DNA of 64,000 nucleotides from positions 1 through 64,000 of the forward strand of contig CAKUSP010000004.1 of NCBI GenBank assembly GCA_934680015.1. The letters run 5' to 3'. The DNA is from an uncultured Bacteroidales bacterium (GTDB lineage Bacteria; Bacteroidota; Bacteroidia; Bacteroidales; UBA932). The notes beneath the pieces were generated by a model, which ran no database searches, was not told where the DNA came from, and saw nothing but the letters and a program-made list of their open reading frames with translations. Shown here piece after piece: positions 17,284-27,091 of the stretch. Each line of letters begins with the position of its first letter. Position 1 is the stretch's first letter. Both the position numbers and the translations under genes were made by a program.

Positions 17284-19338
17284 ATGAATACAAATACATA
17301 TTTGCTGAAGGTACTAGTTATAGTTTGTTCCATTGTAGGACTCTGCTCATGTGAAGGTTTTCTTGACAGAGAGCCTAAATCGACTATCTCGCCCGAGATG
17401 TATTTTAATACGGCTGATCAGTTGGAAGCCAATCTGGATGACGAATACCCTAATATTCTACCTTCATACGGACAGTGGACTTATGGCATTTTCGGTGAAG
17501 ATACGGATACGGATAATCAAATAGGGGTTAATGCTAATGACCGGTATACCGCTGATAGATGGAAAGTGCCTTATAGTGAAAGTGGTAACTGGAAATTTGA
17601 GCGTATCTACAGAGTGAATTTCTTTTTAAGTGAAACTCTTCCTAAATTCGGCGAAGATATTTCCGGATCGCAAAACACGATTTTCGGAGATGTGCCTAGC
17701 ATAAAACATTATATCGGTGAGATGTATTTCTTGCGCGCCTATGAGTATTTTAAAAAGTTAATGCTATTCGGGGATTTTCCTATTATAGAAAAGCCCCTTA
17801 CTGATGACAAGAATACTCTTATAGAGGCGAGTAAGCGTTATCCACGTAACGAAGTAGCCAGGTTTATCCTTTCCGATCTCGATAAAGCTTATGAATATAT
17901 GAGCGAAGTCGATATGGCTACTACGCGTATTAATAAAGATCTAGCGGAACTTTTAAAATCGCGTGTTGCTTTATTTGAAGCCAGTTGGTTATCAAATTTT
18001 AAGGGGACAGCCTTTGTGCCTGGGGGAGAGGATTGGCCTGGAGCATCGCTTTATCCTAATTATCAGTATCCTAGTGGAAGTATAGATAAGGAGATAGAGT
18101 TCTTTCTGGGTCAGGCTATAGAAGCCTCAAAACTCGTAGCAGAGAAGTATAAATCGAGTCTGACGGAAAATACTGGGGTGCTTCAACAATCCGCAGATGC
18201 CCCTTCCAATCCGTATTACGACATGTTCGCCAGCGAAGATCTGTCTTCAGTTAAGGAAGTGCTTTTATGGCGCCAATACGCACGTGGGCTTGTTACCCAT
18301 AACATTAATGCAGCTGCTTCTCGAGGAAATTATCGTACTGGTCTAACCAGAGGGTTCGTTCAGAATTTCCTTATGTTTGATGGCTCACCTGTCTATACCC
18401 ATGGAAGTTATGCCGATGGAGATGGCTATTACATGGGCGATAAAACCATCTCGGATGTACGGGTCAATCGTGACCCCCGTCTGACGATTTTCCTTAAAGA
18501 GCCCGGTCAGAAGAATATTCTTTTCGAGCTCGATAATATTGAAGGAACCGAAGCCGTTATCACAGAGCCATATCCTGTTATAACCAGTGGCGATGGTGAG
18601 AGAGGATATGCTACTGGCTACGCCTTGCATAAGGGTGGTTCGTTCAATCGAAAGCACTATGCCAATGGCGGCGGTTACACGGGCCAAGTTTATTTTCGTG
18701 CTGCAGAGGCTTTATTGAATTATATGGAAGCAAGTTATCTGCTTAATGAAACTCTTGATGCTACTGCGAGAGAGTATTGGACCATAATTCGAAAGCGAGC
18801 AGGCATAAGTACTGATTTTGACAAGACAATTTCTATGACAGATATGCAGAAGGAGGCGGAAAATGACTGGGGCGCGTATACGGCGGGAAGTATTCTTCAG
18901 GATAAGACCCTTTATAATATTCGAAGGGAGCGTCGCTGTGAATTTATGGCAGAGGGCCTTCGTTATATGGATCTTCGTCGATGGCGCTCCTTGGATCAGT
19001 TGATTTCTTCGCCAAGCCATCTTGAGGGCATGCATTTATGGAATACTCCTATGGAAGAGTGGTATCAAGATGAAAATGGCAAGAGTACATTGATTGCAGA
19101 CGGGACAGATAAAGCCAATGTCTCTTCAGAAAACCGCAGCGAATATCTTAGACCATTCGAAAGAGTATCTACTCAACCAGCATATGATGGATGTACATGG
19201 AGGATGGCGCATTACCTTAATCCCATTATGATAAAGCAATTGCAATTAACATCTTCATCTAAGGACGAAATGTCCACGTCTATCATATACCAAAACCCGT
19301 ATTGGCCTAAAGAAGCAGATCGTCCTGCTGAAAAATAA
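17284..19338 (+). CDS. SusD/RagB-like nutrient-binding lipoprotein
   Basis: Surface lipoprotein that caps the SusC barrel and binds ligand. Lipobox LCSC (Cys23), then the family start EGFLDREPKSTISPEMYF. TPR-like helices include YFLRAYEYFKKLMLFGDFPI (about 148-167). The C-terminal SusD signature is RAAEALLNYMEASYLLNE, and RRERRCEFMAEGLRYMDLRR follows (about 550-570). At 684 aa it is longer than the usual 500-600, like RagB/SusD proteins of peptide or complex-glycan loci. It forms a two-gene operon with the SusC upstream and is closed by a hairpin terminator at 19395. Confidence 0.93.
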   Translation: MNTNTYLLKVLVIVCSIVGLCSCEGFLDREPKSTISPEMYFNTADQLEANLDDEYPNILPSYGQWTYGIFGEDTDTDNQIGVNANDRYTADRWKVPYSESGNWKFERIYRVNFFLSETLPKFGEDISGSQNTIFGDVPSIKHYIGEMYFLRAYEYFKKLMLFGDFPIIEKPLTDDKNTLIEASKRYPRNEVARFILSDLDKAYEYMSEVDMATTRINKDLAELLKSRVALFEASWLSNFKGTAFVPGGEDWPGASLYPNYQYPSGSIDKEIEFFLGQAIEASKLVAEKYKSSLTENTGVLQQSADAPSNPYYDMFASEDLSSVKEVLLWRQYARGLVTHNINAAASRGNYRTGLTRGFVQNFLMFDGSPVYTHGSYADGDGYYMGDKTISDVRVNRDPRLTIFLKEPGQKNILFELDNIEGTEAVITEPYPVITSGDGERGYATGYALHKGGSFNRKHYANGGGYTGQVYFRAAEALLNYMEASYLLNETLDATAREYWTIIRKRAGISTDFDKTISMTDMQKEAENDWGAYTAGSILQDKTLYNIRRERRCEFMAEGLRYMDLRRWRSLDQLISSPSHLEGMHLWNTPMEEWYQDENGKSTLIADGTDKANVSSENRSEYLRPFERVSTQPAYDGCTWRMAHYLNPIMIKQLQLTSSSKDEMSTSIIYQNPYWPKEADRPAEK

Positions 19339-19394
19339 GTTTTGCAGTGGCGCACAATCGTGGTCATGCATATAAATGTCTGTAAATAAAAATG

Positions 19395-19436
19395 CATATA
19401 TCGGTTATAATTGTTATTATTTATAGCCGATATATG
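19395..19436 (+). terminator. Terminator after the first susCD pair
   Basis: CATATATCGGTTATAA pairs with TTATAGCCGATATATG (16 bp with one G-T pair, 10-base loop), followed by a T-rich stretch (19438-19447). Confidence 0.7.
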
Positions 19437-19460
19437 ATTTCTTTTTTATAATTTTAGCCT

Positions 19461-20393
19461 ATGAAATTAATTAATGACACCTGTGACATTTTGAAGACTC
19501 GTAAATTCTGGTCAGAATTTGCGCTTATGACGATAGCCATGTTTATCTCGGCAGCAGCGGTTTATTTCTTCCTAATGCCCAGCAAACTTATCGTAGGGTC
19601 TATTTCTGGATTATCCATCGTCCTATCCGAGGTCTTTAGTAGAGCTGGAGTTAATATTTCAGTTTCTACTATGGTTCTTGTGATAAATGCTTTACTTCTT
19701 ATTATTGCATACCTTTGTATCGACCATGAATTCGGAATAAAGACAGTTTATACGGCACTAATCTTAGGACCAATGATTAGGCTGTGGGAGTGCATTCTTC
19801 CTATCCAGAAGGTGATTTCTCAGGGACAGACATCTGTAATGGGAGATCCGTGGTTCGATTTGTTGTGTTTTGTCTTAGTATTGAGCATGGCTCAAGCTAT
19901 ACTCTTTAGAATAAATGCTTCGACAGGAGGTCTTGATATAGTGGCTAAGCTTTTTAATAAGTTCTTTAAACTGGATATGGGACTTTCAGTAACAGTCTCT
20001 GGGGCCATAATTTGCCTTTCTGGTTTGCTTATAAATCCAGTAAAAATGGTGATAATAGGGCTCATTGGCACGTGGATTAATGGATTATGCGTGGATTATT
20101 TCATGGCCAGTCTTTCTCGCCGCAAAAGGGTATGTATCATATCTGAAGAGTATGAGAGAATAAAAAATTATATAATAGATACTCTAGTGCGCGGGTGCAG
20201 CTTGTATGAACTTGAGGGGGGGTATTCTGGGCAGAAGAAAATTGAAATACAGACACTTTTAACAAAACCGGAATTTGCCGATCTTATGAAATTTATATCT
20301 GATAACAATATAAAAGCCTTTATAACAGCTAGCAACATTTCTGAAGTTTATGGCTTATGGCGAGGTAATAAAAAAGAATATGAAAATAGATAA
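19461..20393 (+). CDS. YitT family membrane protein (DUF161/DUF2179)
   Basis: Integral inner-membrane protein with about five to six hydrophobic segments in the first 200 residues (FALMTIAMFISAAAVYFFLM, then LVINALLLIIAYLCI, DLLCFVLVLSMAQAILF and VTVSGAIICLSGLLI). The family signature FLMPSKLIVGSISGLSIVL and STGGLDIVAKLFNK are present. A C-terminal soluble DUF2179 domain follows (residues about 225-300: IIDTLVRGCSLYELEGGYSG). The 310 aa length fits the family. Function is not established; some bacterial members are tied to transport. The next gene overlaps its end by 14 bp. Confidence 0.88.
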   Translation: MKLINDTCDILKTRKFWSEFALMTIAMFISAAAVYFFLMPSKLIVGSISGLSIVLSEVFSRAGVNISVSTMVLVINALLLIIAYLCIDHEFGIKTVYTALILGPMIRLWECILPIQKVISQGQTSVMGDPWFDLLCFVLVLSMAQAILFRINASTGGLDIVAKLFNKFFKLDMGLSVTVSGAIICLSGLLINPVKMVIIGLIGTWINGLCVDYFMASLSRRKRVCIISEEYERIKNYIIDTLVRGCSLYELEGGYSGQKKIEIQTLLTKPEFADLMKFISDNNIKAFITASNISEVYGLWRGNKKEYENR

Positions 20394-20967
20394 ACACATT
20401 AAAACATTTAAATTGGAAAAAGCCTCTTGGAAGGATAAATTTCCTTATACCCCAGAGGTTAGTGTATCTTTAGCACATGACTCGGATTATATCTTTTGTG
20501 AATTTGAGGTTAATGAGGAGATCAGTCGTGCGCAAGCCCTTGATATGGGTAGAGTGTGGGAGGATTCATGTGTGGAAATGTTTCTTAGTCCTATTCCAGA
20601 AGATGGAATCTATTACAATTTCGAGTGTAATTGTATAGGGTCTCTTCTTTTATGCTCTGGAAAGGGTCGTCATGAAAGGTGTCCCGCTCCAAAGAATGTA
20701 CTTTCTATGGTGCATAGGTTCTCTTCATTACCGCACGAGACATTTGAGTGTAAGCCTGTAGGTCCGTGGAAGGTTGCATTGATGATTCCGAAAAGTGCGT
20801 TTTTTATGCACGAAATAAAATCTTTCGATGGGCTCTCTATGAAGGCCAATTTTTACAAATGTGGTGATCTTCTTCCTTCTCCACATTTTCTATCTTATGC
20901 GGCTATCAGTACCCCAGAGCCCGATTTTCATAGACCAGAGTTTTTTATAGACCTTGATTTAATATAG
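20380..20967 (+). CDS. Carbohydrate-binding family 9-like protein
   Basis: 195-aa protein without signal peptide, resembling the CBM9-like proteins of Bacteroidota. Core segments: SDYIFCEFEVNEEISRAQ, RVWEDSCVEMFLSPIPEDG (about 58-76), YYNFECNCIGSLLL and the late SYAAISTPEPDFHRPEFF. The DSCVEMF segment is the typical ligand-side strand of the family. Lack of a signal suggests cytoplasmic location, so it may act on an internal sugar substrate; ligand unknown. ATG at 20380 is used (overlaps the YitT stop by 14 bp); an earlier ATG at 20350 lies within the upstream gene. Confidence 0.78.
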   Translation: MKIDKHIKTFKLEKASWKDKFPYTPEVSVSLAHDSDYIFCEFEVNEEISRAQALDMGRVWEDSCVEMFLSPIPEDGIYYNFECNCIGSLLLCSGKGRHERCPAPKNVLSMVHRFSSLPHETFECKPVGPWKVALMIPKSAFFMHEIKSFDGLSMKANFYKCGDLLPSPHFLSYAAISTPEPDFHRPEFFIDLDLI

Positions 20968-20968
20968 C

Positions 20969-21967
20969 GTGCTTTTATCTGTAATTATACCTGTCTATAA
21001 TCGACCAGACGAGGTCAAAGAACTTCTTCAGAGTTTTATCGCGCAGTCATTTTCTTCTTATGAGATTATAATTGTGGAAGATGGCTCTGAAATCACGTGC
21101 GAGGGTATCTGTGATACCTTTAAAGAAAGTCTGCCGATTAATTATATTTTTAAGGCCAATGGAGGACCTTCCTCGGCACGTAATGCAGGGGTGTCTTATG
21201 CTATGGGTGAGTATTTGCTGTTTTTAGATTCGGATACTATATTGCCAGCTGGTTATTTACAATGCATTGCTGATTACATAGAGGTACACTCGCCAGATTT
21301 GTTCGGTGGCCCAGATAGGGCAGCAAAGTCTTTTACTCCTCTTCAGAAAGCTATAAGTTATTCTATGACTTCATTTTTTACGACAGGTGGTATAAGGGGA
21401 AGTGGTAGAAAACTTACTAAATTTATCCCTCGTTCTTTTAATATGGGGGTAAAGCGCGAGGTTTTCGATAAGGTAGGAGGTTTTTCAAATATGCGCTTTG
21501 GAGAAGATGTGGATTTCTCTATGCGTGTTATACAGTCAGGTTATTGTTCTTGTCTTATTGAAAGGGCTTATTTATATCATAAAAGACGAAGCACTATAAA
21601 GAGTTTTTATAAGCAAGTACTTAATTCAGGAAGGGCACGAATAGAGTTGAGTCTAAGGCATAAAGGAACACTTAGGCTTATTCATTTGATGCCACTGTTT
21701 TTTACACTAGGGTGCACAGGTCTTATAATTAGCTCTCTTTTAGTGAGAAGCATATTACTTGTGATGCCAATTTTTGCATATGCACTTGTAATATTTATTG
21801 ACAGCTCTATAAAAGAAAAGAGCCTACGCGTCGGGCTTTTTTCTATCGTAACGTCTTTCGTTCAGTTATTTGGCTATGGAGTGGGACTTATGGATAATTT
21901 TTGGAAGCGGTGCATTCTTAAACGGTCTGCTGTTTCCAATATCGATAATCGCCAATTCTATTCGTAA
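20969..21967 (+). CDS. Glycosyltransferase family 2
   Basis: Inverting glycosyltransferase with the GT-A fold. It opens with LLSVIIPVYNRPDEVKELL, then EIIIVEDGS, the substrate loop GPSSARNAGVSYAMGEYLLF and the metal-binding DSDT (about residue 89). The acceptor part has FNMGVKREVFDKVGGFSNMRFGEDVDFSMR (ED motif near 178). Two or three hydrophobic segments follow (LMPLFFTLGCTGLIISSLL; MPIFAYALVIFI), anchoring it in the inner membrane. Start is GTG, one base after the upstream stop, so it is co-transcribed with the CBM9-like gene. Acceptor unknown; likely a surface polysaccharide or glycolipid. Confidence 0.88.
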   Translation: MLLSVIIPVYNRPDEVKELLQSFIAQSFSSYEIIIVEDGSEITCEGICDTFKESLPINYIFKANGGPSSARNAGVSYAMGEYLLFLDSDTILPAGYLQCIADYIEVHSPDLFGGPDRAAKSFTPLQKAISYSMTSFFTTGGIRGSGRKLTKFIPRSFNMGVKREVFDKVGGFSNMRFGEDVDFSMRVIQSGYCSCLIERAYLYHKRRSTIKSFYKQVLNSGRARIELSLRHKGTLRLIHLMPLFFTLGCTGLIISSLLVRSILLVMPIFAYALVIFIDSSIKEKSLRVGLFSIVTSFVQLFGYGVGLMDNFWKRCILKRSAVSNIDNRQFYS

Positions 21968-21983
21968 TTTTCTGTTAAGAAAT

Positions 21984-22022
21984 GCCTCTTCTTAATGATT
22001 GTTTAATTCATTAAGAAGAGGC
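21984..22022. terminator. Bidirectional terminator between GT2 and rho
   Basis: A perfect 15-bp stem (GCCTCTTCTTAATGA with TCATTAAGAAGAGGC) around a 9-base loop lies between two convergent genes. T-rich flanks on both sides suit termination in both directions. Confidence 0.85.
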
Positions 22023-22043
22023 TATATATTTTTCGAAAGTCGC

Positions 22044-23978
22044 TTAGTCGTAATATTTTAGGTCACGGGGAGTGACTTTATTCATGTTATCCAAAAGGTC
22101 TTGGTTCGTCTTGTATTCATCCATTAGCTGGAGCATGAAATTCATGGCTTCGATAGGATTCATATCGGCAAGTAATTTTCTAAGTATCCAAATCCTTTGA
22201 CTTGCAGATTTTTCATATAGCAGATCATCGCGGCGTGTACCTGAAAGAACTACATTTACCGCTGGGAAGATGCGTCTATTTGCCAATGCTCTATCCAATT
22301 GTATTTCTGAATTACCCGTACCTTTGAACTCTTCGAATATGACTTCATCCATTTTCGAGCCGGTGTCGGTAAGCGCTGTAGCAAGTATCGTAAGCGAGCC
22401 TCCTCCTTCTACATTTCTAGCTGCACCGAAAAAGCGTTTAGGCTTTTGAAGAGCGTTTGCGTCTACACCTCCAGTAAGTACTTTACCTGAAGCCGGTTGA
22501 ACTGTGTTATAGGCACGAGCGAGTCTGGTTATAGAGTCGAGTAAGATAACTACGTCGTGTCCGCATTCTACGAGTCTTCTAGCTTTTTCAAGCACCATAT
22601 TGGCTACTTTTACATGCCTTTCAGCTGGCTCATCGAATGTGGAAGCCACTACCTCAGCTTTTACACTACGCTGCATATCAGTTACTTCTTCTGGCCTCTC
22701 GTCTATAAGAAGTACGATTTCGTAAACTTCAGGATGATTATCAGCTATGGCATTGGCCAAGCTTTTTAAAAGCACTGTCTTACCAGTTTTAGGTTGTGCC
22801 ACGATAAGACCTCTCTGTCCTTTACCAATAGGGGAGAACATGTCTACTATTCGGCATGAAGGATCGCTTCCGTGTCCGTGACCTAGTAAGTTGAATTTTT
22901 CATTAGGGAAGAGTGGCGTTAAAAAATCGAATGGGACTCTATCTCTTATGAATTCTGGACTGCGTCCATTTACCATTTTTACGCTTACAAGAGGGAAGTA
23001 TTTGTCACCCTCACGTGGTGGGCGTATCTCTCCTAATACGGTATCACCATTTTTTAGCGCGTACCCCTTTATCTGTTGAGAAGAAACATATATATCGTCT
23101 GGACTGTTTAGATAGTTGTAGTCAGAACTGCGTAGGAATCCATAGCCATCCGGCATAACTTCTAAAACTCCTGTTGCGGTTACTGTTCCTTCATATTCTG
23201 GATATTGAGCCTTTTTGGGAGCGTTCTGTTTAGGTTGCGGCTGAGGTGGGGTCGGATTTTCAACCTTTGCGTTCTGGCTTTCAGATTTTACTGATTGGTT
23301 TTGCGTTGTAAGTTGTTGGTTGTTCCTGTTCTTTTGTGCGGCCAATCTTTCGGCAGCCTTATTTAGGATAGCCTGTTTCTTAAAGTCGTTATCTTGGCGT
23401 TTTTGTGTAGGAACATTGACATTTTCTCTCGAAGATGCATTTTCCGTTGTAGGTAAGACTACTCGTGGTTCTTCGAAAAGTTCTGGGGTCTTAATATTGT
23501 TCTCGCTATCTGTAGGCTTTTGTTTTTTCGGTCTACCTCTTTTCTTCTTAGACGCGTTTTCAATTGTACTTGGAATACTTTCAACTTTATTAGCATTTTC
23601 TAGAGAGGTATTTTCTATAGAAACTTTGTCTTTAGCGTTTGTATCTGTGTTGCTTGCCATATTCTTATCCGACAGTGCGGGCATTTCTGCCTGGGTAGGC
23701 TTAGCTGTTTGTTCTGGTAAAGACTGGGAGTTTTTTGACTCTGTTGGTTTGATTTCTTGAAGTGCTTTAGGCTTGCGTCCTCTTTTTTTAGGCTGGTTTT
23801 GCGGCTTCTGGTCACTTTGCATAGTGCCATTGGCTACAGCTTGGGCTTCTGCATCAAGAATCATGTAGGCCAAGTTCTCGTTGTCGGTTTTTTTTGAAAA
23901 CTTAATGTTTAAGCCTTGAGCTATCTTTTCCAATTCCTCACGGCTCATTTCACTTAGGTCGTATAGACGATGTGGCAT
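22044..23978 (-). CDS. rho: Transcription termination factor Rho with long disordered insert
   Basis: Hexameric RNA-dependent ATPase that ends transcription. Rho_N helices are at the start ([20 protein letters not shown]). Residues about 55-260 are a low-complexity insert rich in Lys, Gln, Asn, Ser and Pro, with two KKRGRKPK / [10 protein letters not shown] basic patches. The RNA-binding cold-shock-like domain follows ([24 protein letters not shown]), then the ATPase core: Walker [17 protein letters not shown], Walker [20 protein letters not shown] loops [20 protein letters not shown]. At 644 aa it is much longer than E. coli Rho (419), as is usual in Bacteroidota, where the insert can drive phase separation (known for B. 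thetaiotaomicron). Confidence 0.96.
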   Translation of the reverse strand: MPHRLYDLSEMSREELEKIAQGLNIKFSKKTDNENLAYMILDAEAQAVANGTMQSDQKPQNQPKKRGRKPKALQEIKPTESKNSQSLPEQTAKPTQAEMPALSDKNMASNTDTNAKDKVSIENTSLENANKVESIPSTIENASKKKRGRPKKQKPTDSENNIKTPELFEEPRVVLPTTENASSRENVNVPTQKRQDNDFKKQAILNKAAERLAAQKNRNNQQLTTQNQSVKSESQNAKVENPTPPQPQPKQNAPKKAQYPEYEGTVTATGVLEVMPDGYGFLRSSDYNYLNSPDDIYVSSQQIKGYALKNGDTVLGEIRPPREGDKYFPLVSVKMVNGRSPEFIRDRVPFDFLTPLFPNEKFNLLGHGHGSDPSCRIVDMFSPIGKGQRGLIVAQPKTGKTVLLKSLANAIADNHPEVYEIVLLIDERPEEVTDMQRSVKAEVVASTFDEPAERHVKVANMVLEKARRLVECGHDVVILLDSITRLARAYNTVQPASGKVLTGGVDANALQKPKRFFGAARNVEGGGSLTILATALTDTGSKMDEVIFEEFKGTGNSEIQLDRALANRRIFPAVNVVLSGTRRDDLLYEKSASQRIWILRKLLADMNPIEAMNFMLQLMDEYKTNQDLLDNMNKVTPRDLKYYD

Positions 23979-24007
23979 TGTATAAATATTAAAAATTTCT
24001 ATGTGTG

Positions 24008-24033
24008 ATAATGAAAAATGTCTTTTTCATTAT
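24008..24033 (-). promoter_or_regulatory. Hairpin in the rho leader
   Basis: Perfect 11-bp inverted repeat (ATAATGAAAAA, TGTC, TTTTTCATTAT) about 30 bases upstream of the rho start codon. It lies within a leader of roughly 290 bases implied by the -7 box at 24277. On the mRNA it would form an AU-rich hairpin ending in U, possibly an autoregulatory element; that role is a guess. Confidence 0.45.
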
Positions 24034-24276
24034 GAATTATTATTTGTTTAAGAACTGATACGTTCGGTATATTTAGAATTTTTGTGCACATCCTTTTTTA
24101 TATGAACTATAATCTCGAAAGATCATTCTACATATAAAAGAAGATATGACTTTATCGAAGGTCAATAATCGTTTATGTTTCTAAAATGCATATCTGAAGC
24201 AGTTCATATATGTTTTTAATGATATTCGTTCAATTTTCGGATGAAAAATCAAAAAGAAACCTCACAAGAAGCGTGT

Positions 24277-24285
24277 GCAAATATA
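24277..24285 (-). promoter_or_regulatory. -7 box for rho
   Basis: TATATTTGC on the minus strand matches TAnnTTTG. It implies a 5' leader of about 290 bases, which accounts for the gap 23979-24295. That gap holds no ORF. Confidence 0.45.
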
Positions 24286-24295
24286 GTGAATAATT

Positions 24296-27034
24296 TTAAT
24301 TATCCCAATAACTACTACTCTTTTTAAATCTAAGAAGATCAGCAAGCGAGGCTGCGTTAGCCGCTATTTTGAAACTATACTGCTTCCATGTGCCGACAGG
24401 AACCCACGAGAAAGTTATATTGAAGCAATGTAGGTCGTAGGTGGCATTCATCTGTGTGGTGGTAATCTTTTTGGCTACGAAGTCGTATCCAGACGACGCA
24501 CTAAGATTAAGTCGAGGTGTAAGTTTAATGTTTCCAGTAACATTCAACGTAGTGGTGAATGTGTTTTTTGTCTTTAGGACTTCCGCGCTACTATCGTAGT
24601 TATAGGTTTTTGAGTATCGGAAGCTACCACTGAAATTCAGTGACCATGGAACATTAGGATTAGTATAATAAAGCCAGCCTCCAGGTATATATTCTCCAGT
24701 AACTGGATGGTAGTAAATACGCTGATAGTAACTAAGAGCACCGCTTTCGCCACTGCTTCCTTCTTCTGTACCGTCATTTCCTTCTATGGTGCCCTTTCCT
24801 GATAGAGAGTAGGATGCTGAGAGGGAAGCTGTAGTAAAACGGGCCAATCCCTGCCCTGCTTGTATGGCGAATTTATTATATGTTTTACCTTTATTGTCAA
24901 TAGCATAAGGATCAAATGCTGCACTTCCGCTGATATTAACTTTGTTGAAGAGGTTAGTGCTCATGGTGGTGCTGATGGTCCTCATTTTTAGGGAGTCCGC
25001 AAGGAAATTGTATCCAGTGGAGATGTTAAACTGATCTAAAAGTTTGACTTTTTTGCTGCCTTTCCCTGTAGAATCGGCATAATCTAGAACTTTAGCTTCT
25101 AAGTTGTTTCCTATGGATATGCTTGCTGTGGCACTTCTGCCTTTTCCAGGAGCCGAATACAGCTGACCTTGATAGATATTGTATTGATACTCCTTATCGT
25201 TGCCATTTACATCGGTATAGTAGAGGGTCCTGTATCCGTTAGCATAAGTGCCTTTCTCTGGGCTTAATGAAAGGGATACTGATGGGGAAATGACATGTCT
25301 AATGGCTTGGACTTTACTATATTTTCCGAAATTGAACATACCATATATTCTAGTGCTCATACTTATGGAACCTGAATAGTTCTGTGTAATTCCGAAAGTC
25401 CCGAATTGTTTCCCCTCTACCAGTTCGACTTTATCTGTTTCCTTATTGTATATAGCTTCGCTAGATCTAAAAAACCAATTCTGGCTATAGGAAACAGATG
25501 GACTGAAATTCAAATACTTGAGTAATTGGAAACTTGGCAAACCAATGCTAAAGTTGTGGGTCATTCCGTTTTTGAACTTATCTGTAAATCCACTCTGGCC
25601 GAATTCCTTCGCCTTGAAATTAATTTTATTTTGAAGGGATGTGCTGTAACCGAATGATATCTTTTCCCATACTTTTTCCTTTCCCACTCTGTTTTTCTGC
25701 TTGAAAGGATAGAAAGTGCTTACTGAAAGCGTTATATTAGGTAAGGTGAAGGCGTAGGAACTATCTCGAGAGTTTTGGTTATGTAATAGGTTCATAGATA
25801 GGTTGACTTTTCCATTCCAGTTTTTTGAATAAGAAATGGATGAACTTACCTGGTTTTGAAGAGCCTCATTTACAGAGTGCGAATTATATCTGCTGTTCGA
25901 TGGGCTAGAGAAGTTAACCGAGGCACTGAATGTTGTTCCTGGCCTTGCTTTAGAGTCTTGTGAGTGACTCCATTTTATACCGAAGTTACTTGACGAGAAA
26001 AAATCTGGTGATCCCTTCTCTCCTGTCTGGTCATAGGAGTAGTTGAAGGCTAGATTACCATTAAATTTGTAATTGACTTTATATCTGGAGTTTACATCTA
26101 TGCCCCATGAACCTAATGTGTAATAATCTCCGGTAAGAGAAAGATCCAAGTAATCTCCGAAAACGAAGTACATACCAGCATCTCGCATAAAGAAACCACG
26201 GGCATTTTCCTCTCCGAAGGTAGGCATTAGAAGTCCTGTTGCCCTTTCTGGCTTTTTGGGAATAAATCCGAAAGGAATGCCTATAAATGGGATGTGAACA
26301 TCCGCTACTACAAGGTGTGCAGGACCGAAAACTGTCTTTCTCGTAGGCTTGGTAACTACTTTTGCGACTGATAGTTCCATCCAATAGTGGGGATGTTCTA
26401 GATCGCACACCGTGTATTTCCCATGTTCTACATTCATGCTTTTATCTGGCATTATTTTAATGTGCTCACCATGTAGCAGACCTTCGTCCTCTTTTGTTAA
26501 GGCTTGTTTGATACTAACTTTTTGACTGTTGAAATTATACCTAATTTCATGCATCTTGTATGACTGCTTGCCCTGAGTCATTACAGGAAGTCCTTTCCAT
26601 TCTCCGGTAAGTGTGTCAAGAACCCCTCTAGCGTAAACTACTCCAGAGTTCATGTCGTAATCCATTAACTCCGCAGTAAGGGTCATATCTTGATATTTTA
26701 CCGTCACATCTCCATAATAGTAGATCATTCGCTTTCCATCAGTGAAAACTTCTACTATAGAGTCACGCGCGTTAGAAAATGCAGGTTGTTTCAGCGAGCT
26801 ATAACTCAATTGGGCCAATGAGTCAACTCTAAATAGGGAATCAGCCCTAGCTATGCTGTCTGCTCGGGCAATAGCTAAAGAATCCGGAACTGGTGCTTCT
26901 TTTTTTATCTTTGCGCCTCCAGCAAGCGGTTTGCTGCCACGTGGCGGTCTTTGAGCCATGGCGTCATAGCATAAAAAAAGGAGAAATCCTGCAAGAAGCA
27001 GGTATAACGTATATTTTTTATTCAGTTTATGCAA
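24296..27034 (-). CDS. LptD-like outer membrane LPS assembly protein
   Basis: Large outer-membrane protein, 912 aa. A signal peptide (LYLLLAGFLLFLCYDAMAQ) comes first. The N-terminal OstA/LptA-like periplasmic domain follows (about 85-250: YYYGDVTVKYQDMTLTAELM, YARGVLDTLTGEWKG). A beta-barrel then runs to the C-terminus (FGFIPKKPERATGLLMPTFG; YNFNGNLAFNYSYDQ and many alternating strands). This is the Bacteroidota LptD-type protein that inserts lipopolysaccharide. The only in-frame start giving a signal peptide is TTG at 27034. A -7 box at 27060-27067 places transcription start just upstream, which supports it. Divergent from the amidase gene. Confidence 0.85.
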   Translation of the reverse strand: MHKLNKKYTLYLLLAGFLLFLCYDAMAQRPPRGSKPLAGGAKIKKEAPVPDSLAIARADSIARADSLFRVDSLAQLSYSSLKQPAFSNARDSIVEVFTDGKRMIYYYGDVTVKYQDMTLTAELMDYDMNSGVVYARGVLDTLTGEWKGLPVMTQGKQSYKMHEIRYNFNSQKVSIKQALTKEDEGLLHGEHIKIMPDKSMNVEHGKYTVCDLEHPHYWMELSVAKVVTKPTRKTVFGPAHLVVADVHIPFIGIPFGFIPKKPERATGLLMPTFGEENARGFFMRDAGMYFVFGDYLDLSLTGDYYTLGSWGIDVNSRYKVNYKFNGNLAFNYSYDQTGEKGSPDFFSSSNFGIKWSHSQDSKARPGTTFSASVNFSSPSNSRYNSHSVNEALQNQVSSSISYSKNWNGKVNLSMNLLHNQNSRDSSYAFTLPNITLSVSTFYPFKQKNRVGKEKVWEKISFGYSTSLQNKINFKAKEFGQSGFTDKFKNGMTHNFSIGLPSFQLLKYLNFSPSVSYSQNWFFRSSEAIYNKETDKVELVEGKQFGTFGITQNYSGSISMSTRIYGMFNFGKYSKVQAIRHVISPSVSLSLSPEKGTYANGYRTLYYTDVNGNDKEYQYNIYQGQLYSAPGKGRSATASISIGNNLEAKVLDYADSTGKGSKKVKLLDQFNISTGYNFLADSLKMRTISTTMSTNLFNKVNISGSAAFDPYAIDNKGKTYNKFAIQAGQGLARFTTASLSASYSLSGKGTIEGNDGTEEGSSGESGALSYYQRIYYHPVTGEYIPGGWLYYTNPNVPWSLNFSGSFRYSKTYNYDSSAEVLKTKNTFTTTLNVTGNIKLTPRLNLSASSGYDFVAKKITTTQMNATYDLHCFNITFSWVPVGTWKQYSFKIAANAASLADLLRFKKSSSYWDN

Positions 27035-27043
27035 TTTTCTTTG

Positions 27044-27052
27044 TAGATTTGC
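27044..27052 (+). promoter_or_regulatory. -7 box for the amidase gene
   Basis: TAGATTTGC fits TAnnTTTG; predicted start near 27059 leaves a leader of about 33 bases. It overlaps the opposite promoter of the lptD-like gene in a 57-bp intergenic space. Confidence 0.5.
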
Positions 27053-27059
27053 AATCTTA

Positions 27060-27067
27060 CAAAGATA
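27060..27067 (-). promoter_or_regulatory. -7 box for the lptD-like gene
   Basis: On the minus strand TATCTTTG fits TAnnTTTG, giving a leader of about 20 bases before the TTG start at 27034. Confidence 0.5.
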
Positions 27068-27091
27068 AGATATTATTCCTACTTTCCCAAT

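Noticed and set aside
19461..21967. YitT, CBM9-like and GT2 genes as part of the upstream SusCD locus
   Set aside because: A 16-bp hairpin terminator with a T-rich tail separates them, and none of the three is a typical PUL component.
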